A stretch of 64,000 nt of DNA from Petrolisthes cinctipes (GCA_033782935.1 JAWQEG010002496.1:18462-82461); one strand, 5' to 3'; shown: positions 44,807 through 57,318, numbered from the stretch's first letter. The notes: a model not told the origin generated them from the letters alone. Numbers and translations are program-made.

Positions 44807-47077
44807 ATGGCTACCTATTTTGGTCTCGATAAATTTGTTAAGCTATTCCGCATTATAAAAAATCATGGTGGAATTAGAGCCTCACTATATCAGCTCTACA
44901 GGTAAGGGTCTACAATTATAGGTCTGTTATAAGTAAACCGCTTAAATTGAGTATGTTAACTTTGCTATCATAATTTTACTGGTGCAGATTGCTATAATTC
45001 TTGTAATAATCCTTATTATGATCTTGGTAACGTGTAGATATTTGTTGTTAACCAATTTAGCCCCCAAGTTGACAAAGTATTATGTTTCTTATGGTTTGCT
45101 GGGATTGAATGATATTGACGGAATTATTTACGAATTACACATGTGCCAGATATCTAATTTTCACTGTGATATATGTAATTATGGTCAAATTTCCGTAGGT
45201 TTGATATAGGTCTTACCTTGCGCAACTCACGGTAGTCTGTTAAGGTTAGGTCCTGGTAGTCTGCCACAGTCCAGATTAGGTTAGGTTAGGTCAGGTCTGG
45301 TCTGGTTTGGTCTGCCTAATTCTAAAACAAACTAGAGTAAATATCTACTCTATTGCCGGTTGATATTATGATGTGTTCACCTTCTTAACCCACTAATTTA
45401 TAACATTCTAAGACACCGGGGTAAATATTGAAAGAATTACCGTTATTGCGTACGGTTTTTCTACCTTTATTACCCACTTATTTAGACCATTCAAAGACTA
45501 TTTTCTTCTATGGCATTTCCTCCGCAAATGCCCCATTTCCAAGATAGGGCATATTCAAATGGGGCATTTTGAAATTAGCCTGACCTTACCAGACCTTACC
45601 TAACCTAACCTAACCTAGACCACAGCAGACTACCGGGACCTAACCTGGGCAAACCACCGGGAACTAACCGTGGTAAAGTACCAGGAACTGACCGGGGCAA
45701 AATACTGGGACATAGCCGGATCTGGCAACACTGCTACAAAACGGTAATAGTCTAGACAAATACCCAAACTAATACTATTTGTGCTCTCCAAAAATTGGAA
45801 AACCCGAGCCAACTTTTGCCAAAAGCTGGGTGATGGGGTATGGCCAAAACAGGATATTTGCACAATAGATGGATTTTAGAATACAACGAATCACATTAAA
45901 AACTATGTTTTGTTTGAATATCTCGCACATGAAAAATTTACCATATTGACTTACTGGGATTCATTAGATAATACCCAACCCCTGATGGTCGAGAGAGAGA
46001 GAAAAAAATAATAATATCAAATCTGAACTAAGACAACTGGGAACAAAATAAAAAGGCAAATTTCTGAGGCATATTATTGTTGATAAATACTGGACTGAAT
46101 TATGAATAACTAACCTACAGCAATATCTCTACTTAGATCTTTAGAAATAGTGTAATGCTATGATTACAGACTTCAGTGTATAGTAGCCTAAATTTATCTT
46201 TCTTTTTCAGGGTTGATGACTTAAAAGATGGAGTAATGGTTGGTGAAGATGCTCACGGTAACAAATATTATGAAAATCCAAATTTAACCCTTGGTAAGTT
46301 TCCCATTCGACCACTGTTTAATATTACTGTATATCATCCGAAAGGATTTTTTATCTTTATAGATTGTTTTGTAATCTTGTATAAATGGATGGTTTCCTTT
46401 TATTTCCATATACATTACATACCTATAGTTATAGTTATGGGCAATGCCGTAAGTAGCCATGGTTCAGGTTAGGTTAGGACAGGTCAGGTCAGGTCAAATC
46501 GGTTTCTCTTAGCAAGAAATCAGTATCTCCCTTTCTTATTACTAAATATTGATATTATTATTATTATTATTATTATTTACTTGTGTAGTTTTAGTGTACT
46601 GAAGTTTGTGTATTCTCTTATTCAGGGAGGAACCGATGGGTGATATACAGTCCCAGTGTTGGAACAGATTATGATGGCTCCATGATCCCCGCTGAGTGGT
46701 TCGGCTGGATACATCACAAGACAGACCTGCCGCCCACAGAGGTCGGGGATTATAACTTGACTTATTCCCGTTTTACTCATGATATTGTCTGTATATTGTA
46801 ATGGTTAAGTCTGTGTGTGCGTTACTTAACTTATTCCCATTTTTCTCATGGTATTGTCTGTATTTTGTAATGGTTACGTCCGTGTGTGCGTTTAGGTTAG
46901 TGATGATGGATGGCCTATTGACAATTTACGGTATATTCTTCATTTCAGATTGCACCCACAGCATATGCCTGGCAGAGTGGACATGAGGAAAATACAACTG
47001 GAACTGATAGGGCATTCATGCCTTACACAACCACCAAGCCTAAGATTGAAGCCTGGGTTCCTCCTAAAAAACTGTAA
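44807..47077 (+). CDS. NDUFA12: NDUFA12, complex I accessory subunit (B17.2), 4 exons
   Basis: NDUFA12 is an accessory subunit of the matrix arm of mitochondrial NADH:ubiquinone oxidoreductase. Exons: 44807-44901, 46211-46293, 46626-46741, 46949-47077. All introns are GT-AG and the phases agree; 423 nt give 140 residues plus TAA, close to the 145 of the human protein. Diagnostic blocks are IIKNHGGIRASLYQLYR, DDLKDGVMVGEDAHGNKYYE, RWVIYSPSVGTDYDGSMIPA, EWFGWIHHKTDLPPTE and KPKIEAWVPPKK. The ATG has A at -3 and G at +4. There is no cleavable presequence, as is usual for this subunit. It is divergent from RBSN with 3.3 kb of repeat-rich DNA between the two starts. Intron 1 (1.3 kb) contains the inverted GGTTAGG repeat. 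Nothing suggests a pseudogene. Confidence 0.97.
45437..45748 (-). repeat. inverted copy of the GGTTAGG repeat (NDUFA12 intron 1)
   Basis: Reads as the reverse complement of 43536-44035: CCGCAAATGCCCCATTTCC, CCTTACCTAACCTAACC, GCAACACTGCTACAAAAC. The ends carry ATTACCGTT in inverted form, which may be short terminal repeats of a MITE of about 310 bp. Confidence 0.82.
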
Positions 47078-47789
47078 ACCTTCCATTTCTTTTGTATTTA
47101 TGTGTATGACAAAAGTAAGTCTGAAAGAACCCATAATGCAACTGAATTGTAAAACTGGCTACTGTAGTGTTCATATGTATTTATGAGTAAGGATCATTGC
47201 TACTGTGCTATAATAGAGGTTTAAGTACATGCCTACATTAGAGCTGGCATTAAATATCTCACATTATTGAAGTGTCGAGTAGCTACTTGATTTGGTACAG
47301 TACATGGCTGGCCTCTACCAACATACTAAGCTCATACAGTCTGTTACACACCTAACTATTGTAACTTAATTGTAATCGTCTGGACTGATTCATTTTGCAT
47401 AAACTCTGCCAAGTAGTCATCTCCTATGCCATGAGCCAATTGTTTAATGTAACCCATGTCTGGTTTACCCAATGGCTAAGACAATTACCCAGGGTGTAGT
47501 GTGGCTGCTGCCCGGCTTGTCCCAGTCTTACAGTTATATTGAAGTTAAAGCTTGTGTCTCTGCTGTTTATCTTTCTTGATAATTATAGTCGTAATGTTTG
47601 ACTGTAACCAGGACTTCATAAACCCAGTTGAAGGATCATACAAATGTTGAATGAATAGTATGATACAGGGAGGAGATTTTGACCATGTAAGTCCTATCTT
47701 ATAGTAAGTTATGGAATATTACTGTAAAAAGCCAGTTAAATTCATATTGGTGACATTGTTGTACATATTATATTTATGTAATATATCTA

Positions 47790-47795
47790 AATAAA
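47790..47795 (+). promoter_or_regulatory. NDUFA12: candidate poly(A) signal of NDUFA12
   Basis: AATAAA about 710 bases after the stop codon; no earlier consensus hexamer was noticed. Confidence 0.45.
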
Positions 47796-48095
47796 AGAAC
47801 AACTTTACTAACCTTTATCTAAGTTTACCTTAGCACGAAAATATAGTAAAACATTATTTTGAAGGATACAATCTACTTGTTTTGTGTTCTTTATTAATTT
47901 GTTAATTTTTTTGGTGTCCCTCCTCTCCATCGCCTTCTCTTATCTTACAGGATCTTGCAGGTAATGGATGGTCTTTCATCCTCAAATTGATCAAATCACT
48001 AGAAAAAAAATGGTAATCGTGTCCATATTTTTCGCCCCGCTACGGTGGTTCGCAACTGGTGACCGTAGATAGATACACTTAATTTAAAAGGCGGG

Positions 48096-48372
48096 GTCAC
48101 CCGTACGGCCATGGCTGATAGTGCTGGACCTGCTGGTCCACGGAGTGTTGGAGAGCAACTGAACAGAGTTCGAAAAAGTGAGTCTTCTAAAGGCGTCTTC
48201 TATTTATGCCAGAGCAACACTGGTCAGGCAACCCGGTTGCTCGGGTCGTCGATTAACCTCTCAACATTGAGAATGGTTCGGAAAATTCACTTGTTCGAAC
48301 TCCGTTTAGTTGCTCTCCAACACTCCTTGGACCCTGGTCCAGCACTATCAGCCATGGCTGTACATGGGCCAC
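48096..48372. mobile_element. palindromic MITE with about 75-bp arms
   Basis: The left arm 48096-48174 (GCCATGGCTGATAGTGCTGG .. GAGAGCAACTGAACAGAGTT) is mirrored by the right arm 48294-48372 (TTGCTCTCCAACACTCCTTG .. CACTATCAGCCATGGC). The 120-base loop is unrelated to the other families. The apparent ORF 48111-48437 is a by-product of the palindrome. Confidence 0.85.
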
Positions 48373-49215
48373 TTTTTGTTAACAGTTGCAGCGCTATAAT
48401 CTGGTACAGTTTGGTCGTGTACTCGTGTTGGGAGTGAACCCAGCTGGTTGTAGTTATCTAAGATGCAACGGTAAATGTTATTTATTGTTATGTAATAATA
48501 TGTGATGTATAGTCTAGTTATTTTGAGGAGCCATGAGATGACACTCGATTTCACCGACATCCATGCTGGACCTGCCACGATATAATAATAGTGGCACGTG
48601 TGAGGGACGTTTAGTGTTCACACTTCACAGTATCCCACCACCAAACAGTGGCAGCCATGGTCCACTGAAAAATAACCCTAATACAAAATTAATAAAAATA
48701 CCAAATTTTGAATTAATATAATTAAGCTGGTGCGTTTGCTTTAAAAGCGTATAATATAATATTTTATCAAAGTCATATATAAACATTGACCATAGAAAAC
48801 CATCCACCTCTCATGTCAAGCTTAAGGTTTAGAAGGGAAAATCAAATCCATTTCTGTTTTTGGTGAATTGGCATTCTTACTGTGTTATCAAGTTTGTGAT
48901 AATATTCTCCACGCATTTACACATAAGCATATAAACTGATTTTGTGTAAGTAAATATAACTATATTACTCTAAGATGCTCATGTGACACATGTCATCCGA
49001 GGTGAGGGGAAGTAAATGCATTTTCGTTAGTGAATTATTGAAATAATTACTGGTACCTGTCGCAGACTTTAACCAGAAGAAGTATCAATCGAAAGGTGAG
49101 GAATTGTTCTCTTTGTTAGATCAATTGGAATACTGAGAATAGCTTCGCGATTTAATTCTACAACAAAATAGAACTGTGTGGTAAAAGTCATCCATCACGC
49201 CTCCAATCATTTTCC

Positions 49216-49261
<46 letters not shown>

Positions 49262-49960
49262 TTGGATTGCCTTGGAGTGTCATTATTTGATTATGAGTGT
49301 CCGTTAATTGTGGGAAATGTAGGTATTTTATCAGGTCTAAGTTACACCTTTAATAATGGCAGGAAACGTGGGAAAAAAATCTGGAGTTATGGATGGCGAA
49401 AGCATGCACATGTTTAATTGGCTTTGATTTTGAGTTGATGACCAGCCATAAATACCCAAAGCTGACTTAAACCTGAGCCAAGTTTCGTATATTTATAAAT
49501 GTCGAAAATTGAATAACGCCTGAGCCAAATTCGTATAGCCTAACCTAAACTGATTTAACTAGCCAATTTGACCAGACCTAACCTAACGTGGACCAATTAA
49601 GGCGTTCTTAGGTCAGGGGCTGAATTTACGACTCGTTTTATTGCATAAGTAACCGTATGCGATTAACGATAATTATTACCTAGTAATTTTAGTAAGTTAC
49701 ATGATGCCATTGAGTATAATATGAAGCATAAGTTTTCTGATTCTCATTAAATTTACATGACCAGGCGTGATTCCTCAGATTGTCCCACTACGTTCATGCA
49801 TTCTATATAAATATGTTTCCAAGGTCTTACCAATACTGTTACGAACTTGTCATAATTATCTTAGGTCGGCAATGGAAAAAATGCAAATTAGGTACTGAGG
49901 ATAGGCTACAATCGCTTGAAAACCAAACAAATGATGCTATTCCTACAGTCTTCATTACAC

Positions 49961-49961
<1 letters not shown>

Positions 49962-49999
<38 letters not shown>
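49962..49999 (+). repeat. poly(A) run of 38
   Basis: Uninterrupted A38. It could be a retroposed tail, but no element body was recognised upstream. Confidence 0.9.
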
Positions 50000-50003
<4 letters not shown>

Positions 50004-50745
50004 AGGAGGATAACTATTAAAAGATTCTATAAACTCAGATAGGCGTACTTATGATGGTAAGTGTTATTATTAAGTAAACGACCATAGTTATCTGTATGGC
50101 CACCAAGTGTCATCAACATTTTATATTTTCTACTGGACCTTCATATTATTATAAACTCAGTTGTTTGGATCCATATTTTTGGGCAATAAAAGTATATTTT
50201 ACCTATACGGATATAGCGTCCTTCTTCATTGTTCAACTTATGGTTTAGAAAGAGAGAGAAAAATAAATAAAGAGAGAGAGAGAGAATGAAGGATAAATTA
50301 GGATATTGTCCTCTGCAGGCTACTGTTTGTGTATGTGTGTGTGCCTGTGTTGTCTTTCACTCCATCAATCATATCTATGTCTCTCTTCTTTTCTATTAAT
50401 TATGGTTTAGATTGGTGCATTGTTATAGTACCATATATATATATGCAAATTATGTGTGTAAACAAACCATTATATATTTTTATACCCTGTCAGGGTGCAT
50501 TCGTATTTACATCCACTATAGCCTACTTGATGCGCAGTAGAGTACAGTATTGGCTCTGTGCCCACCAAATTCATTATCCAGGTGTCAAGTCCAATAATGG
50601 GTGCATGCATGGTGTGAGTGCCTGTGGGGCCTTGTGTGAGGGATGCAGTGGTGACGCCCAGTAATGCTCTACTCTATATGGACTGAATAATTGGGATAGT
50701 AAGTGTTCTTGTCCTGTATCATAACTTTTACTCTTGGTGGTCGCT

Positions 50746-50746
50746 G

Positions 50747-50796
<50 letters not shown>
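50746..50796. repeat. (TA)n followed by poly(T)
   Basis: TA dinucleotides then about 28 T in a row. Confidence 0.9.
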
Positions 50797-50799
<3 letters not shown>

Positions 50800-52834
50800 G
50801 TCTGACGTTAGTGCTAGTATGCAATCTAAGACGCTGTTTTTTCTCTCTCTCTCTCTCTCTCTGGAGATCAGCTGGAGTGTTTGCTTCCTTTTGTCAAGTA
50901 TATTTCTTTGGGTGGTGAATACAGCTCAGTACCTGAATTATGTTAGAATTACAGTTTTCTTTGGTATAATAAGTACAGTTTGGGCATTGACTGGCCTTCG
51001 AATTCAAATTGTTTCAGTCACTGAGTGTGAGGATGAGAGCCACTGAAGAGCTCTACTATTATAGTAGGTGTACCATTACTTGTTTAGGCAACTAAACTGT
51101 TTCAAAGATGGGAAAGCAATTATGAATCGAACAGATTTATAGATACAGTATAACTCAATGATTAATTACATAAGTGACACAGACAGTATACATGCTGGAA
51201 AAGGTAATAATACTCTTCATAAGCACGAAATAATATGTATTTATAGTGTCACATTTTCTGCATAATGAAATACGAAAATACATGAAACTATATAGAAACT
51301 TTCAAATACATGGATTGTTATAAAATATATTATTCAATTTGACTCTGTAAATTCCTTCTCGGATCAGTTATTATTAGGGTTGTGTACAGGTATTAATGTT
51401 TACTAAATGGGGATAAATTAAGTACTCTGAAAAAAAAATAAAAAAAAAATAAATGCAGAATGACCCTAATGAAATATACCGTGTGTGTGGCCTGCAGCAA
51501 AAATCTTGTCGTCTTTCAGTCCCGTGAATCAGAATCACGATGTGAAATAAAATAATTGAGTCTCTGTTCTCAAAAGTTAGTCAGTCATCCGTCTTTCATT
51601 TGCCTCGGGTTTTCGAGACACATTTTCAAGGTTGGTAGAGACTGGAACACGAGATTGATCAGAGACTAATAAAAGAAGACTGCCCTAAGCCTGGAAGACC
51701 CTGTAGGACGAGGGAGAAGGCAAACACGAGTTACAAGAGAGACGACGAGACTTTGGCTGGCCATAATAAAGTAATAATAATAATAAAGTAATGTTCACTC
51801 CTAAGCTAAAAGTTTGTCTTAAGCGTTCATTCATGGCAAGGCCTAGAACCCGCTACTGCTTTGAAACCATAACATAGTATAGGCTCGTACTTCAAGAGGA
51901 GGAAAATGGTCCACTGCTTTGAAATGGGTTTGAAACACTTTGGTGGCGAGGTCAGTTCTGTAAGACATTTTGAGTGTGCCTATTGAATCGAATGAAGGAG
52001 ACACCAGAGCGAGGTAGCAGTACAGTACATAAATCTGACCCAATAATGAATGATGTAGGCCGAAGGAAAATGTTTGATAGTGTGACAATTCCTTACGGTT
52101 GTGAATAAGAGCACTTCTGTTTCTCGGAGATAATCCACAAATATTTATTCCATCAGCGCTATGCCTATATGTCGATAATTTTACTGTGGCTAACTCCAGA
52201 CGAGTGTCCACGTGACAGAGACCATATGAACTAAGAAACTACGAGGAAGCTGAGGGAGATACACGTCTTATCATTACACAGAGCGCCTACAAAACAATCA
52301 CAGTAAAAACTAATTGTGCTATCATTAGAGTTCCAGAGAATTGGAGCCCTTGTGCTACTGAAAATATAGCCTACTGATCCTTAGAATATCATGGGGAAGG
52401 AGAGAAAATGGACTGTATAAAAGATAGATGAAAGCTAAGAGAGCATTATAACATAACTTGTACAGAATACTACTTATATACAAACACATAACGATAATGC
52501 TAAATTACTTGATCATGTTCTTCTTTATCCGGGATTTTCTTGTAGCAGTTATTTAGACTATATATATATATACCAAGTCAGAAAAACGCAAATCTCTATA
52601 GTACTCGATTTCATGGGATGCGATGTCTAGTTCACTGAACTCTTGTTGATTTCTTATAGGTATCACACTTGGCAGGAATTATGATTGCGAAGAACTTTAG
52701 ATATCTCACTCAGGAGAAAAGTTTTCGGCTCGTGATAATTTTTTAGACTACGATTCTGTAAACGTATTTTGTTACTACTTCTTCTCACACAATCTGACTC
52801 GTTCACGATGCTGCCTGGAGTGCCTGCATACTCA

Positions 52835-53917
52835 TTACAAGACGTGGAGGCCGCCAGAGAAGTCAATGACTCTGTTCCACCTATCTGGGAGATTCCTGAT
52901 GGAATTGGCCATCTCGTTCTCGGTGATACTGTTACAATGATGGCTGAGGGCAGACCAGGTGCTGGACCGGTCCTTGAAGGAAGAACCCTGGATCTGGTCT
53001 CTGAGGTGAGGGTAGAGCCAGAATTCAGCGGGCAGGAGGTCAGGAGAGTCAGGGGGATGAGGGAGAGTCTCAATGTTGAGGTCAGTGAGGGCCAGTTGGG
53101 TCACCTTAGCGTTGTGCATGGCAGTGTTGTCGTGCAGCAGAAGGATCTCCCGCTCTTTACCGCTCGAGTTCTTTCGCTTCCTCTTGATGGCTGGCAGCAG
53201 GAGGTCCCGCAGCAAGTAAGAGTAATACTCAGCAGTCATCTGGGTCTGTTCAGGCACTGGATGGGCTAACAACAACCCTTGCACGTCGTAAAAAATGGCG
53301 TACAAAACACGGAACTTGTGTTGTATCATCTTCCTCTCTATTATGCCCGGCTTGTATGTATTTGAAGACCGACGCTCGGGTAAATAGTAAGTGACAAAGG
53401 TTTCATCACCTGTAATAATCCTGTTCAAGAAGTCGTCTCCTTCGGCCTCGTAACGATCGGCCAGTTCGTGACAGGTGGCGATACGTCCTTGTCGCTGCTC
53501 GGGTGTTAGTAGTCGAGGCACCCAGCGTTTGCATACACGCTTCAGCCCTAACACGTTTGTTATGATTGTCTGTGCTGTGTGTTGTGTCACTCCCACCATC
53601 TCTGCCGCTGTCTCCAGTGAGATACGTCGGTCACAGTTGATAAGTTCTTCCAGTCGCACCACAATTGACGGGTCAGTGGGCGCTAATGTACCGTTAGTGG
53701 GACTCTGAATGCCCACACAACGAGCACACTGATCCATCAGGTCTTCACGGCCTTCATGAAAGTCTTGCATCCAATCCCGGATAACTTTGTACGACGCTGT
53801 ACCTTCCCCACACACTGCTGATAACTGCTTGTGAATTTCAGTGGGGTCAGTTTTCTTGAGAGAGAGATATTTTACCACTGCTCGTTGATCTCTAAGTGCC
53901 AGCATAGTGGACGCCAT
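52835..53917 (-). CDS. mariner-like transposase, intact 360-codon frame, DD34E
   Basis: A Tc1/mariner superfamily transposase cuts and pastes its element at TA. The N-terminal helix-turn-helix half has CGEGTASYKVIRDWMQDFHE and ISLETAAEMVGVTQHTAQTI; the linker shows the mariner signature RWVPRLLTPEQ. Catalytic residues are D171 (IITGDETF), D263 (LLHDNTAMHN) and, 34 residues between, E298 (DSPDLLPAEFW). Classic mariner has Asp there (D,D34D); Glu is the Tc1-type residue. Length fits mariner (about 345). The start codon opens the HTH region and the frame ends in TAA with no internal stop. The residues after about 310 match the family poorly by eye. I could not find terminal inverted repeats within 300 bases on either side, so the copy may be end-less, or the repeats diverged, or the gene captured by the host. 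Confidence 0.88.
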   Translation of the reverse strand: MASTMLALRDQRAVVKYLSLKKTDPTEIHKQLSAVCGEGTASYKVIRDWMQDFHEGREDLMDQCARCVGIQSPTNGTLAPTDPSIVVRLEELINCDRRISLETAAEMVGVTQHTAQTIITNVLGLKRVCKRWVPRLLTPEQRQGRIATCHELADRYEAEGDDFLNRIITGDETFVTYYLPERRSSNTYKPGIIERKMIQHKFRVLYAIFYDVQGLLLAHPVPEQTQMTAEYYSYLLRDLLLPAIKRKRKNSSGKEREILLLHDNTAMHNAKVTQLALTDLNIETLPHPPDSPDLLPAEFWLYPHLRDQIQGSSFKDRSSTWSALSHHCNSITENEMANSIRNLPDRWNRVIDFSGGLHVL

Positions 53918-54795
53918 GGTGGTGGTGGTCGCTTCTCACTGCAGTAACGTCTGGGTGAGAGTTAAGTGGTGATCCTGTCACAAACTCTAGTGGTCCCTGA
54001 AGAAAAGTAAATCACTGATTACAATAATGTCCTGAAGACTTTCACTAAATTGACCATCTATAGTTCTAAAGTCACTTATTTCATTCAGTGTTGTAATTTT
54101 CAAGTAGAATGTGTGTAACAATGGACCTCTGAGAGTGGAGCGGGTGAAAGGGTAGCGGAGGTGTGGTATCGTGGAGCAGCGAGGCTGAGATGCCACTCCC
54201 GCCCCCTCTGGTCTCCCTTTTATATCTCCCTCACTTACACTCACCCCCTCACCTGCCTCACTCACCTCCTCACCTTCCTCACTCACCACCACGCCCGCTC
54301 AAGGCTAAAAAAAGACAAGATAGTGTAAACTTGTACTATACTTTTTTCGATATAGTTTCAATGTGTAGGTTGAGTACTATGGACTCTTTTAAGTGTCAAA
54401 GTTGTAAACAAATAAGATGGTGTAACCTCCTATATGATTTTATCCAGATACAATGTGTAAATTCTTATTCTATGTTACTGCAATGTGTAGATAAATTAAA
54501 CCTTTCATTTACCATACTACCTTCAACTGCTTTTCAGTTTGTTCATCACTCCGGGTCAGAGAAAAGAGGACCTAGTCAAGGATACCCTATACCGGAAGAA
54601 TGGAGACATACAGAGAAGTTATCGGGGAGGAGACGAAATCTTTCCTCAAGCTGTGAGTACTAATGTAGTTATAATTACCGTGTCTTAACCAACGCCAGAC
54701 GATAATGCCAAGCCACAACTCAAATACCTATAATTTATACAGGCACTATTGGCAATTATTTCTATTAAGATTCACAACTCGTTAAGGGTCACAAC
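53918..54795. other. transposase 5' flank, no gene seen
   Basis: Contains CT-rich low-complexity sequence (54170-54300). No second element end was recognised. Confidence 0.4.
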
Positions 54796-54964
54796 TTAAA
54801 GGGAAGACGGGTGTGTTGCTGTCGGGGAAATGGAAGATATTGTTCCTCCAAATGATGTCACGAAACGGACTCCCTTAGTATAATAATAGGACGGTGGTGT
54901 TTTGTGGTACAGCTTGGAGGAATAAACAGTCTCCAAATCGACGAGAAAGTTATCGCCCCCTTAA
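54796..54964. mobile_element. TTAA-flanked MITE, diverged subfamily
   Basis: TTAA at 54796-54799 and 54961-54964; contains GTTCCTCCAAATGATGTCAC, GTTTTGTGGTACAGCTTGGA and ends ATCGCCCCCTTAA. Confidence 0.68.
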
Positions 54965-55028
54965 CCTATATCGTAATAAATTCTAGATGATATGTTTTTA
55001 CCGATAAGGAATCACTGGTACCCGTACT

Positions 55029-55220
55029 CAAAGGGGAGAATCATCATTAATTTGTTGGTGCATTGGACGGTTCCTACTGATTCCTTCATATTATGTCGGG
55101 AAACAAACGATATCAGTGTTGCCAATAGGAGATTTGTTTCGTGACACAACTTGGAAAAAGCAGCAGTAACCCAAAAACTTCAGTAACCCTCCAATCTACT
55201 ATCAATATTGTATCCCTTAA
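55029..55220. mobile_element. TTAA-type MITE, diverged
   Basis: Starts AAAGGGGAGAATC, contains TTATGTCGGGAAACAAACG and TTCGTGACACAACTTGG, ends TATCCCTTAA. Next to the copy at 54796-54964 with little spacer. Confidence 0.55.
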
Positions 55221-55261
55221 CTAAATTCCGTTTCCCTAACTTGCTGCATTTTCGTCGGAAT

Positions 55262-55262
<1 letters not shown>

Positions 55263-55315
<53 letters not shown>

Positions 55316-55326
55316 ACACACACACA
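55263..55326. repeat. (CA)n microsatellite
   Basis: About 64 bases of CA with a single CT break. Confidence 0.95.
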
Positions 55327-57074
55327 GCCTCACAGGTCTATAATAATGTACAGTACACCCTATAGGACCAAAGTCATGTCCGTTGCCACCAGAGGTCAGT
55401 GTAATCGCTTGGCTTTTGGTGTGGTATGCTTTATAATTTTCATCATTCACATAATTGAAGTATTTGTCCGTCCAGAATTTTCAAGAGAGCCTTGTGTGAG
55501 TGTGTGTGTGTGGGTGTGTGAGAGAGAACAATAACCCCACTAACATCCCATTCGTAAATTTTTTAATAATAAATCGAATTAAATCGTGTGAAGGTGGATC
55601 AGTCTAGTGTGGAAGAAGGTGAGGGTGGAGGCAAGTGGACCACAAAGCAGCCGCGTCACAACTGCAGGGGTCCCGTCTCTAACTCAGGGTCAGGCAAAAT
55701 TAGCAGGGGTCTATAGGTGGCAGGGGTAGGTGGCAGGGGTAGGTGGCAAATGTACCTTACCTATATGGAAGGGGGAAGGAGGGGGGGGGGCAGCAAGCAT
55801 TCAGACTGAAGGTGGGATGGTGGGGGGTGTTCGTTGTGGTGGGGGGGTGTAGGTGGTGTAGGGGGAGTTGCTGAATGCCACAAGATGTCTTATTGTGTGT
55901 CCAAAAAAATGTCTTCTTCATTCTGTGCAAGAGTAAACAAAAACACTCACTTTGTAGGAATGTTTATGGAATGTTGAGAGGCCGATAAATAATTCCTTAA
56001 TTAACTTCTGTATTGTGAACAAATTGGCGAATACTTGATAATTTGCTTCTTCTGTATGCACGGAATATAAGATCCTATACGAGTACTTATAGTGTGTGTT
56101 TCTGTTGAATGGTAACCTTGTTTAGGAATAGCATCAGGCCTGGATACACAAACTTGGATCTTCGGGAGTGTACGGTACTTTCTAGTGTCCATTTTACGTC
56201 AAGGAAATATGATAACCATGAATGACTCAGAGAAAAAATTGAGCAACAAGAAGTGAGAGGAAGGAAAGAAGTCTGAGAGTGGAGGGGTAAAAACTGGGGA
56301 ATGCAGCGAGAGACGGAAATAAAAGGGGAGGCATTTCTTGGGTAAGCCGGGGACTGAGTGTAAACAAAGCGGGAACAACAGTAACTACTTTTTGGAGGGA
56401 ACAGAAGACCTATTTCCACCTCTGTTTGTCTGTATCTCACACACAGGTACATTACAACACACAAATACCAGATAACAAAGTAAATAAACAAAAATAAATG
56501 TTTCTTTAAAGGAAAAAGAGTACCATCTCCTACTCCATACTACATCCAGGGACCGTGACTACATCTATCTCAATTTTCTTCAGTTAATTAATCTCGTGTG
56601 TGAGAGAGAAAGAGTGAGAGAAACTGTTGGCAGAGCAGTGATAAATATCATCTCCCTTCATAATTATATAGTGAGAGGAAGCAGTCTTTGTGTTCAGAGT
56701 GTAACAGAAGCAGACGAACAGTCAAACGAAAAAAAAAAAAAAAGGCAATTAAATGAAGAGAAAAAGAGGAAGAGTGTTGGAGATAAATCGAGAATGATGA
56801 TGGTGATGATGATGTTGATAATGACGATAGTAATGGTGGTGGTGAAAGTGATTTTGGTGAGGAATGGAAGGAGGAAATGAAAGAAAGATAAGAAGGAGGA
56901 GGTCGAGGAGAAAACAATAAAAAAAAACAAGAGGAAGGGGGATAAAGAAGCGACAGAGAAGGAAGAGGATGAGATTAATTCAGAAAGAGATGAAATATTG
57001 TGATGATGATAATTAAAGGCGAGAGAAATATGTTGATGCTTATCCGAGGTGACGAGGAGGAGTTACTGATGATG

Positions 57075-57079
<5 letters not shown>
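55327..57079. other. intergenic low-complexity DNA, no gene seen
   Basis: G-rich blocks (55770-55860), purine-rich AGA/GGA sequence and GAT repeats (56790-56860). No supported exon. Confidence 0.45.
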
Positions 57080-57163
<84 letters not shown>

Positions 57164-57188
57164 AGTAGTAGTAGTAGTAGTAAGCAGC

Positions 57189-57223
<35 letters not shown>

Positions 57224-57318
57224 CAGCAGGCAGTAGTAGTAGTAGTAGTAGTAGTAGCAAGCAGTAGTAGTAGTAGTAGTAGTAGAGTAGTAGTAGTAGT
57301 AGTAGTAGTAGTAGCAAG
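57080..57318. repeat. compound (GA)n-(AGT)n microsatellite
   Basis: About 80 bases of GA (57080-57159) run into about 150 bases of AGT/AGC trinucleotides (57164-57316). Confidence 0.95.

Larger units (their letters stand above)
48400..52830. other. intergenic, no gene seen
   Basis: No exon with recognisable homology. It contains (ATT)n at 49219-49258, a 38-base A-run at 49962-49999, TA/T runs at 50746-50796 and short GGTTAGG-like words near 49560. A 122-codon minus frame at 51843-52211 has no recognisable motif. Confidence 0.45.

Noticed and set aside
48111..48437. 108-codon plus-strand frame
   Set aside because: It runs through both arms of the 48096-48372 palindrome; no domain, no splice or start support.
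51843..52211. 122-codon minus-strand frame
   Set aside because: No motif, splice context or codon pattern to support it; kept only as an unexplained frame.
52769..53269. 166-codon plus-strand frame
   Set aside because: Antisense shadow of the mariner transposase.
57000..57317. Open frames across the GA/AGT tract
   Set aside because: They only translate simple repeats (poly Glu-Arg, Ser, Tyr, Leu).
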